Source: Oxalobacteraceae bacterium (lineage in GTDB: Bacteria > Pseudomonadota > Gammaproteobacteria > Burkholderiales > Burkholderiaceae_D). Taken from it: 5,315 nt of DNA. The stretch lies in contig CANFGA010000261.1 of assembly GCA_947446335.1 (NCBI GenBank), positions 1 to 5,315 of the forward strand, given 5' to 3'. This document shows, piece after piece, positions 1 through 5,315 of this stretch. Under the pieces are notes generated by a model. It ran no database searches, was not told the DNA's origin, and saw only the letters and a list, made by a program, of their open reading frames with translations. The position numbers and the translations under genes are program-made. The number at the start of each line of letters is the position of its first letter. The stretch's first letter is position 1.

Positions 1-2819
1 CCGTGCAGGTCGCGCTGTACTTTCCGCAGATCGCCGACGGCGGCGTGCTGCGCCAGGAGATCACCTGGCTGCCGCAGCTGGGGTTGAATCTGGTGATCCG
101 GCTCGATGGATTTGCGTGGATGTTTTGCATGCTGATCTTCGGCATCGGCGCTCTGGTGGTGCTGTATGCGCGCTATTACATGGCGCCGACCGATCCGGTG
201 CCGCGCTTCTTTTCCTTTTTTCTCGCGTTCATGGGCGCGATGGTCGGCATCGTCTTGTCCGGCAATATTATCCAGTTGGCCTTTTTCTGGGAGCTGACCA
301 GTCTGTTTTCCTTTCTGCTGATCGGTTACTGGCACCACCGCAAGGATGCGCGGCGCGGCGCCCGGATGGCGCTGACCGTGACCGGGGCCGGCGGCTTGTG
401 CATGCTGGCCGGTATGTTGATCATCGGCCATATCGTCGGCAGCTATGACCTCGATATTGTGCTGGCGTCAGGGCAACTGGTGCGCGACCATCCGCTCTAC
501 CTCTGCGCGCTGGTGCTGGTGTTGCTCGGTGCGCTGACCAAGAGTGCGCAATTTCCATTTCACTTCTGGTTGCCCAACGCGATGGCCGCACCCACGCCGG
601 TCTCGGCTTATCTGCATTCGGCCACGATGGTCAAGGCGGGCGTGTTTCTGCTGGCCCGGATGTGGCCGGTGCTGGGCGGCACCGAACCCTGGTTCTGGCT
701 GGTCGGCGGCGCCGGCCTTTGCACGCTGTTGATCGGCGGCTATGCGGCGATGTTCCAGAATGACTTGAAAGGCTTGCTCGCCTATTCGACCATTTCGCAC
801 CTGGGCTTGATCACGCTGTTGCTGGGTTTGAACAGCCCGCTGGCGGCGGTGGCTGCCGTATTCCACATCATGAATCACGCCACCTTCAAGGCTTCGCTGT
901 TCATGGCAGCTGGCATCGTCGACCATGAAAGCGGCACGCGCGACATCCGGCGCCTGTCGGGTTTGCGCAAGATGATGCCGGTCACGGCCACGCTGGCCAT
1001 GGTGGCCAGCGCCGCGATGGCCGGCGTGCCGCTGCTGAACGGTTTCTTGTCCAAGGAAATGTTTTTTGCCGAAACCGTCTTCATCCAGGCTTCGCCTTTG
1101 GTCGCGCTGCTGCTGCCGCTCGCGGCCACGCTGGCGGGGATATTCAGCGTCGCTTATTCGCTGCGCTTTGTCGTCGATGTGTTCTGGGGGCCAATCGCGA
1201 CCGATTTGCCGCTGCATCCGCACGAGCCGCCGCATTTCATGCGCGTGCCGGTCGAGTTGCTGGTGCTCGCTTGCCTGGTGGTGGGCATGTTGCCGGCCTG
1301 GTCGGTCGGCGCCTATTTGAACGCCGCCGCATTGCCGGTAGTGGGGGGCGTGTTGCCCGAGTTCAGCCTGGCGCTGTGGCACGGCTTGAACACGCCTTTT
1401 CTGATGAGCGTGGTGGCGATGGTGGGTGGCATCGCGCTGTATCTGATGCTACGCTGGCTGCGCGCTCTCGGCCATGTCGACGGACCGGTCGGCATGCAGC
1501 AGATCGATGGCCGGCGCCTGTTCGATGGCGCACTGGCGCTGCTGACGCAGTGCGGCCGCCATGGCCGGCGCCTGCTTGGAACGGCGCGCCTGCAATGGCA
1601 AATGCTGTATCTGGTGGCTGCGGCGCTGGCTTTGGGCGCCTTGCCGCTGTGGACGGCCGGTTTGCCGATCGGGGATCGCACCGCGCTGCCTATGTCGCCG
1701 GCCTTCGCCGTGCTGTGGCTGATCGGCGGCGCTTGCGCGCTGGGCGCCGCCTGGCAAGCGAAGTACCATCGGATGGCGGCATTGACGCTGATGGGCGGCG
1801 CCGGGCTGTGCACTTGCATTACCTTCTTCTGGTTTTCGGCGCCCGATCTGGCGTTGACGCAATTGGTGGTCGAAGTGGTGACCACGGTCTTGATCTTGCT
1901 GGGGCTGCGCTGGTTGCCAAGGCGCAGCTTGCCGCAAGCGGGCGACAGCGAAGCGCGCCGCGCGCGCTTGCGCCGTATCCGCGACATGGTGCTGGCGGTG
2001 GCGACCGGCACCGGGATGGCGCTGCTGGCGTTTGCGATGATGAGCCGTCCATTTCCCGAAAGCACATCCACTTTTTTTCTCAAGCGTGCCTTGAGCGAAG
2101 GCGGCGGCAGCAATGTTGTCAACGTGATGCTGGTCGACTTCCGCGGCTTCGATACCTTCGGCGAAATCGTCGTGCTGGGCATCGTCGCACTGACGATCTA
2201 CGCCTTGCTGCGGCGCTTTCGCCCGGCCCGCGAAACGCTCGATTTGCCCCAGCAGCAGCGCGCGATACCGCTGGATCAGATTACCGACTTGCTCAACCCG
2301 CGCCTTGCGAGCGACACGGCGGTCGGTTACCTGATGGTGCCGGCAGTGTTGGTGCGATTGCTGCTGCCGTTTGCCGCGACGGTGGCGTTCTACTTTTTCT
2401 TACGCGGGCATAACGAGCCCGGTGGCGGCTTTGTCGCCGGCCTGGTGCTGTCGGTGGCATTGCTGCTGCAATACATCATTTCCGGAACGTATTGGGTCGA
2501 AGACCATCTGCCGCTCTATCCGCGGCGCTGGATCGCGGCCGGATTGCTGTTCTCGCTCGCTACCGGCTTCGGTTCGCTGTTCTGGGGCTTCCCCTTCCTG
2601 ACCAGCCACACGCTGCATCTCACGCTGCCCTTGATCGGCGACTTGCATCTGGCCAGCGCCTTGTTTTTTGATATCGGTGTCTTTGCGCTGGTGGTGGGTT
2701 CGACGATGCTGATTCTGACCGCGATTGCCCATCAATCGGTGCGCAGCCATCGCTATCGTGACCGCATGATCGCCGAAGCCGAAGCCGAAGCCGCTGCGAC
2801 TCAAAAAGGGGAAATCTGA
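1..2819 (+). CDS. mrpA: Mrp Na+(K+)/H+ antiporter subunit A with fused subunit B domain (5'-partial)
   Basis: Largest subunit of the inner-membrane Mrp cation/proton antiporter; synonyms are phaA/phaAB, shaA and mnhA. Residues are counted from the first complete codon (base 3), giving 938 aa to the TGA. The frame is open at the window edge and the first transmembrane region of the family is absent, so the GTG at base 3 is probably internal and about 40-50 residues are missing. Residues 35-480 form the NuoL/ND5-like proton-channel domain. It contains FFWELTS (Glu97), LTKSAQFPFHFWLP (Lys180, His187), Lys211, DLKGLLAYSTISH (Lys256), NHATFK (Lys296) and GFLSKEMFF (Lys351). These match ionisable residues known to matter in MrpA/ND5. 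Residues 590-740 resemble the MbhD/MbhE (ND6-like) part, with APDLALTQLVVE (Glu624) and FRGFDTFGE (Glu721). Residues 777-910 are an MnhB/MrpB domain with RGHNEPGGGF and FDIGVF. I estimate more than 20 membrane helices. The C-terminus is a short Glu/Ala-rich tail. The stop overlaps the mrpC start by one base. Confidence 0.96.
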   Translation, partial: VQVALYFPQIADGGVLRQEITWLPQLGLNLVIRLDGFAWMFCMLIFGIGALVVLYARYYMAPTDPVPRFFSFFLAFMGAMVGIVLSGNIIQLAFFWELTSLFSFLLIGYWHHRKDARRGARMALTVTGAGGLCMLAGMLIIGHIVGSYDLDIVLASGQLVRDHPLYLCALVLVLLGALTKSAQFPFHFWLPNAMAAPTPVSAYLHSATMVKAGVFLLARMWPVLGGTEPWFWLVGGAGLCTLLIGGYAAMFQNDLKGLLAYSTISHLGLITLLLGLNSPLAAVAAVFHIMNHATFKASLFMAAGIVDHESGTRDIRRLSGLRKMMPVTATLAMVASAAMAGVPLLNGFLSKEMFFAETVFIQASPLVALLLPLAATLAGIFSVAYSLRFVVDVFWGPIATDLPLHPHEPPHFMRVPVELLVLACLVVGMLPAWSVGAYLNAAALPVVGGVLPEFSLALWHGLNTPFLMSVVAMVGGIALYLMLRWLRALGHVDGPVGMQQIDGRRLFDGALALLTQCGRHGRRLLGTARLQWQMLYLVAAALALGALPLWTAGLPIGDRTALPMSPAFAVLWLIGGACALGAAWQAKYHRMAALTLMGGAGLCTCITFFWFSAPDLALTQLVVEVVTTVLILLGLRWLPRRSLPQAGDSEARRARLRRIRDMVLAVATGTGMALLAFAMMSRPFPESTSTFFLKRALSEGGGSNVVNVMLVDFRGFDTFGEIVVLGIVALTIYALLRRFRPARETLDLPQQQRAIPLDQITDLLNPRLASDTAVGYLMVPAVLVRLLLPFAATVAFYFFLRGHNEPGGGFVAGLVLSVALLLQYIISGTYWVEDHLPLYPRRWIAAGLLFSLATGFGSLFWGFPFLTSHTLHLTLPLIGDLHLASALFFDIGVFALVVGSTMLILTAIAHQSVRSHRYRDRMIAEAEAEAAATQKGEI
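2772..2792 (+). repeat. Short tandem repeat GCCGAA x3 in the 3' end of mrpA
   Basis: Three exact copies of the hexamer GCCGAA followed by GCC encode an alternating Ala-Glu run (residues 924-930) in the hydrophilic tail after the last MrpB helix. Unit-length changes would keep the frame, so copy number could vary between strains without breaking the gene. It is probably low-complexity tail sequence rather than a functional element. Confidence 0.7.
2806..2812 (+). promoter_or_regulatory. Ribosome binding site of mrpC
   Basis: The purine run AAGGGGA lies six bases before the ATG of mrpC, inside the last codons of mrpA. Its position supports the ATG at 2819, which overlaps the mrpA TGA (TGATG). 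This suggests mrpC is translated by reinitiation or coupling as well as by direct ribosome binding. The match to the consensus is imperfect. Confidence 0.6.
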
Positions 2820-3190
2820 TGGAAATCGTCCTGGCCATTGCAATCGGTGTCTTGACCGGTTCCGGCGTCTGGTTGCTGCTGCGTCCGCGCACCTTCCAGG
2901 TCATCATGGGGCTGGCGCTGCTGTCGTATGCGGTCAATCTGTTCATTTTCAGCATGGGCCGGCTCGGGCTGGCGCTGGGCAAGGCGCCGTTGATTCAGGA
3001 TGGCTTGCCGCAAAATCTGGCGCACTACGCCGACCCGATGCCGCAGGCGCTGACCTTGACCGCGATCGTGATCGGCTTTGCGATGACGGCGCTGTTTCTG
3101 GTGGTCTTGCTCGCCTCGCGCGGCATGACCGGTACCGACCATGTCGACGGCGACCATGCCGGCGACGAGCCGGGCGAGGACCGGCCATGA
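2819..3190 (+). CDS. mrpC: Mrp Na+(K+)/H+ antiporter subunit C (NuoK-like)
   Basis: Small membrane subunit of the Mrp antiporter (phaC/mnhC), homologous to NuoK/ND4L of respiratory complex I. In the known complex it packs between MrpA and the MrpD side. The protein is 123 aa, close to the family's usual 110-125. Three membrane helices are visible at about 2-22, 27-48 and 77-100. The family signature DPMPQALTLTAIVIGFA sits at 72-88, leading into the third helix. RPRTFQVIMGLALLSYAVNL (22-41) is also typical of the family, with Asn40 in helix 2. After the last helix comes a hydrophilic tail (101-123) rich in Asp, Glu and His, with several acidic residues in the last 17. This tail is probably exposed and varies between species. 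The ATG overlaps the mrpA stop by one base, and the gene's TGA overlaps the mrpD ATG by four. Recognition is strong because motif, size and position all agree. Confidence 0.97.
   Translation: MEIVLAIAIGVLTGSGVWLLLRPRTFQVIMGLALLSYAVNLFIFSMGRLGLALGKAPLIQDGLPQNLAHYADPMPQALTLTAIVIGFAMTALFLVVLLASRGMTGTDHVDGDHAGDEPGEDRP
3176..3180 (+). promoter_or_regulatory. Ribosome binding site of mrpD
   Basis: GAGGA lies six bases before the ATG at 3187 and nine before a second in-frame ATG at 3190. Spacing slightly favours the first. Either is usable and the proteins would differ by one methionine. The site is inside the end of mrpC. Confidence 0.6.
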
Positions 3191-4887
3191 TGACGTTGAA
3201 CTCGGTCACGGCCAGCCTGATGCCGCACCTGATGCTGGCGCCGATCCTGTTGCCGATGCTGACGGCGGCGCTGATGCTGCTGCTGCGCGAAGAACACCAG
3301 CGCCTGAAGATTGGCTTGAACATCGGTTCGACGCTGCTGGGACTGATCATCTCGATTGCCTTGCTATTCTGGGCCCATGGTCAGGGTGCGGCCCGGACGA
3401 TGGATGTCTATCTCGCCGGCAATTGGCCTGCACCGTACGGCATCGTGCTGGTGCTGGACCGGCTGTCGGCGCTGATGCTGGTTCTCGCCAGCAGCGTCGG
3501 TTTTGCCTCAGCCTTGTTCGCCACTGCCCGCTGGCACCGCGCCGGCGTGCATTTTCACCCGCTGTTCCAGTTGCAGCTGATGGGCTTGTGCGGTGCTTTT
3601 TTGACCGCCGACCTGTTCAATCTGTTCGTGTTTTTCGAGATCATGCTGGCCGCCAGTTACGGTTTGCTGCTGCATGGTTCGGGGCGGGCGCGGGTGCAGT
3701 CGGGCTTGCATTTCATTGCCATCAACCTGGCCGCTTCGTCGCTGTTCTTGATCGGCGCCTCGATGCTGTATGGCATTACCGGCACGCTGAACATGGCGGA
3801 CCTGGCGCAGCGCATCGCCGGGATCGCCGAAGCCGACCGCGCCTTGCTGCATGCGGCCACCGGCATCCTGGCGCTGGCGTTCCTGATCAAGGCGGCGGTG
3901 TGGCCGGTCAATTTTTGGCTGGTGCCGGCCTACAGCGCAGCCAGCGCCCCGGTCGGCGCGCTGTTTGCGATCATGACCAAGGTCGGTATCTATGCGATCT
4001 TGCGCCTGTGGAGCTTGCTGTTCGGCGTCGAGGCCGGTGCTTCGGCCCAGTTCGGTAGTCTGTGGCTGGTCATCGGCGGCATGCTCACGATGGTGTTCGG
4101 CGCCCTCGGGATGCTCGGTTCGCAGCGGCTGAGCCACCTGGCCGGTTATGCCGCGATCCTGTCGTCGGGTTCGCTGGTGGCTGCGATCGGCTTTGGCCAG
4201 CCGCAACTGACGGCCGGCTTGCTGTATTACCTGCCCAGTTCGACGCTGGCGATCAGCGCGCTGTTCCTGTTGTCGGACTTGATCGATCGCTGGCGCAACG
4301 ATGGCACCACCGCGTCGTCGTTTCGGGAAGATGTGCCATTTCTGAACGAGGAACTGGTGCCGACCAGGGGGCTGAATCTGGATGAAGATGAAGAAGTGTT
4401 GACGGGACGCGTGATTCCTGCCGCCGTCGCCTTTCTGGGCCTGGCGTTCATGGTGTGCACACTGGTGATCGCCGGCTTGCCGCCGCTGTCGGGCTTCATC
4501 GGCAAATTCGCGATGCTGACGGCGTTGCTCAATCCGCTGGGCCTGGGCGCCTCGTTCGGTCTGCAGCCGGGCACCGCCAGCTGGATCTTGTTGACCTTGC
4601 TGATCGGTACCGGCATGCTGGCGTTGATTGCGCTCACTCGCCTCGGGATCGCCCATTTCTGGGCCGCCAACGACCGCGCCGATCCCAAGCTGCGCTGGCT
4701 GGAGGGCTTGCCGGTGGCCGGTTTGCTGGCCGCCTGCGTCGTCTTGAGCGTGCAAGCGGGTCCGGTGATGGCTTACATGCAAGCCACCGCCGACGTGTTG
4801 CACAGTCCTTCGATCTATGTGCAGGCAGTGATGTCGGCCCAGCCTGTGTCGAGTCCGAACGCCGATGACGTGAAGGACGCGCCATGA
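3187..4887 (+). CDS. mrpD: Mrp Na+(K+)/H+ antiporter subunit D (NuoM/N-like)
   Basis: Second large proton-channel subunit of the Mrp antiporter (phaD/mnhD), homologous to NuoM/NuoN of complex I. It is 566 aa; the short forms of Gram-positive bacteria are near 490-500. The Proton_antipo_M core covers roughly residues 130-450. Key features are FNLFVFFEIMLAASYG (Glu151 in the conserved helix-5 position), AFLIKAAVWPVNFWLVPAY (Lys235), MTKVGIYA (Lys265) and GLPPLSGFIGKFAML (Lys440). Where MrpA has DLKGLLAYSTIS, this protein has QRLSHLAGYAAILSSG (313-328), so the usual lysine appears to be Ser316, flanked by Arg314 and His317. A hydrophilic insert at about 366-408 carries the acidic run LDEDEE (398-403); it accounts for much of the extra length. 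The C-terminal end after about 540 is polar. The start was chosen from the ATGA overlap with mrpC and the GAGGA upstream. The TGA overlaps the mrpE ATG by four bases. Assignment as MrpD rather than NuoM/N or HyfB-type subunits rests on its place between mrpC and mrpE. Confidence 0.96.
   Translation: MMTLNSVTASLMPHLMLAPILLPMLTAALMLLLREEHQRLKIGLNIGSTLLGLIISIALLFWAHGQGAARTMDVYLAGNWPAPYGIVLVLDRLSALMLVLASSVGFASALFATARWHRAGVHFHPLFQLQLMGLCGAFLTADLFNLFVFFEIMLAASYGLLLHGSGRARVQSGLHFIAINLAASSLFLIGASMLYGITGTLNMADLAQRIAGIAEADRALLHAATGILALAFLIKAAVWPVNFWLVPAYSAASAPVGALFAIMTKVGIYAILRLWSLLFGVEAGASAQFGSLWLVIGGMLTMVFGALGMLGSQRLSHLAGYAAILSSGSLVAAIGFGQPQLTAGLLYYLPSSTLAISALFLLSDLIDRWRNDGTTASSFREDVPFLNEELVPTRGLNLDEDEEVLTGRVIPAAVAFLGLAFMVCTLVIAGLPPLSGFIGKFAMLTALLNPLGLGASFGLQPGTASWILLTLLIGTGMLALIALTRLGIAHFWAANDRADPKLRWLEGLPVAGLLAACVVLSVQAGPVMAYMQATADVLHSPSIYVQAVMSAQPVSSPNADDVKDAP
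4872..4877 (+). promoter_or_regulatory. Ribosome binding site of mrpE
   Basis: GAAGGA, inside the last codons of mrpD, ends six bases before the ATG at 4884. It supports this start, which shares ATGA with the mrpD stop. Confidence 0.6.
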
Positions 4888-5315
4888 AGCGCCTGTTGCC
4901 TGCGCCGCTATTGTCGATCGCCCTCGTTGCGCTGTGGTTGCTGCTCAATCGCACCCTGAGCCTGGGCCATCTGTTGCTTGCTCTGGTGCTGGCGGTGGCG
5001 ATTCCAGTGCTGCTGGGTGGCTTGCGCCCGCTGCCGGTGCGCATGCGCAAGCCTGGCGCGGTGCTGCGCCTGATGCTGACAGTGATGATGGACACGCTGC
5101 AGTCGAATCTGGCGGTGATCCGTTTGCTGCTGGCGCCTGGAAAAAGACGCCACGCGGCCGGTTTCGTGCGCGTGCAGTTGGATGTACGCGACCCGAATGC
5201 GCTGGCGGTGCTGGCCATGATCGTTTGCATCACGCCCGGCACGGCGTGGGCCGAATTGTCGTTTGATCGTGCTACGCTGTTGCTGCATGTGCTGGAGATG
5301 GGCGATGCCGACGCG
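4884..5315 (+). CDS. mrpE: Mrp Na+(K+)/H+ antiporter subunit E (3'-partial)
   Basis: Small membrane subunit of the Mrp antiporter (phaE/mnhE, MNHE family). The reading frame gives 144 codons without a stop and runs off the window exactly at a codon boundary. The family is usually about 155-175 aa, so only a short C-terminal piece should be missing. The N-terminus (MKRLLPAPLLSIALVALWLL, then LNRTLSLGH) has the family pattern of two membrane helices, at about 8-21 and 26-44, ending in a conserved proline region (RPLPVRMRKP, 48-57). A third hydrophobic stretch spans about 58-83. The family signature follows in the cytoplasmic domain: FVRVQLDVRDP (94-104), then ITPGTAWAELSFD (116-128, with Thr117, Pro118 and Gly119) and LLLHVLEMGD (132-141). 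The T-P pair corresponds to a site reported as functionally important in Bacillus MrpE. The start overlaps the mrpD stop (ATGA) and has GAAGGA six bases upstream. No contradicting features are seen. Confidence 0.95.
   Translation, partial: MKRLLPAPLLSIALVALWLLLNRTLSLGHLLLALVLAVAIPVLLGGLRPLPVRMRKPGAVLRLMLTVMMDTLQSNLAVIRLLLAPGKRRHAAGFVRVQLDVRDPNALAVLAMIVCITPGTAWAELSFDRATLLLHVLEMGDADA

Noticed and set aside
468..1382. Long open frame on the - strand (304 codons) opposite mrpA
   Set aside because: Its product is rich in Gln, Arg and His with no domain or membrane pattern, as expected from the complement of GC-rich leucine/alanine codons. The + strand frame here is strongly conserved MrpA.
2072..2078. 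Run of seven T in mrpA as a possible frameshift or phase-variation site
   Set aside because: The frame continues with conserved MrpA and MrpB motifs on both sides, and a T7 run alone is weak evidence for slippage.
1313..2182. - strand open frame (289 codons) opposite the middle of mrpA
   Set aside because: It is Ser/Arg/Pro-rich with no recognisable fold and lies wholly inside a confident gene.
1271..2413. Second + strand open frame (380 codons) inside mrpA
   Set aside because: It is Arg/Gly/Ala-rich low-information sequence in another frame. The mrpA frame carries recognisable motifs throughout the same interval.
3141..4058. + strand open frame (305 codons) overlapping the end of mrpC and half of mrpD
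   Set aside because: It is Arg/Ala/Gly-rich with no motif. The mrpD frame has the better start site and clear family motifs.
3508..4803. - strand open frame of 431 codons opposite mrpD
   Set aside because: It is dominated by Gln, Arg and His, typical of an antisense shadow of GC-rich membrane-protein genes. No domain is visible.
3187..4887. Possibility that the large genes belong to complex I (nuoL/M/N), Mbh/Hyf hydrogenase or a DAB/bicarbonate-type transporter
   Set aside because: The presence of MrpB, MrpC and MrpE signatures in this order is diagnostic of an Mrp antiporter, and no hydrogenase, quinone-site or DabA-like protein is present in the window.
4934..5266. + strand open frame (110 codons) inside mrpE
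   Set aside because: It lies in a different frame from mrpE, is Ala/Gly-rich and has no motif. The mrpE frame shows the MNHE signature over the same bases.

Overview
The window is one stretch of a tightly packed operon for an Mrp-type (also called Pha, Sha or Mnh) multisubunit Na+(K+)/H+ antiporter, read entirely on the + strand. It holds, in order, an mrpA gene missing its 5' end (with an MrpB domain fused to its C-terminus), a complete mrpC, a complete mrpD and an mrpE missing its 3' end. There is no intergenic DNA: each stop codon overlaps the next start (TGATG at the A/C junction, ATGA at the C/D and D/E junctions). All three internal starts have a purine-rich Shine-Dalgarno-like stretch inside the end of the preceding gene.

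The DNA is GC-rich, with heavy use of CTG and TTG for leucine. The proteins have the proteobacterial layout: A and B fused, and a long MrpD with a hydrophilic acidic insert. This suggests a beta-proteobacterium, perhaps of the Oxalobacteraceae (Massilia/Janthinobacterium/Duganella-like). That taxon is an impression from composition and protein style and has not been tested by any search.

From the known family, MrpA and MrpD are the two large subunits related to the antiporter-like subunits of respiratory complex I (NuoL/M/N), MrpC resembles NuoK, and MrpE belongs to the MNHE family. Together with MrpF and MrpG they form one inner-membrane complex. It uses the proton motive force to expel Na+ (and in some cases K+ or other cations), supporting alkali, salt or bile tolerance. 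mrpF and mrpG are not in the window and are expected just downstream of mrpE.

I see no RNA genes, mobile elements, CRISPR arrays, promoters or terminators, and no evidence of a new system. The observations worth a second look are variations within a known complex: the A-B fusion, the MrpD acidic loop, and the apparent loss of a conserved lysine in MrpD.
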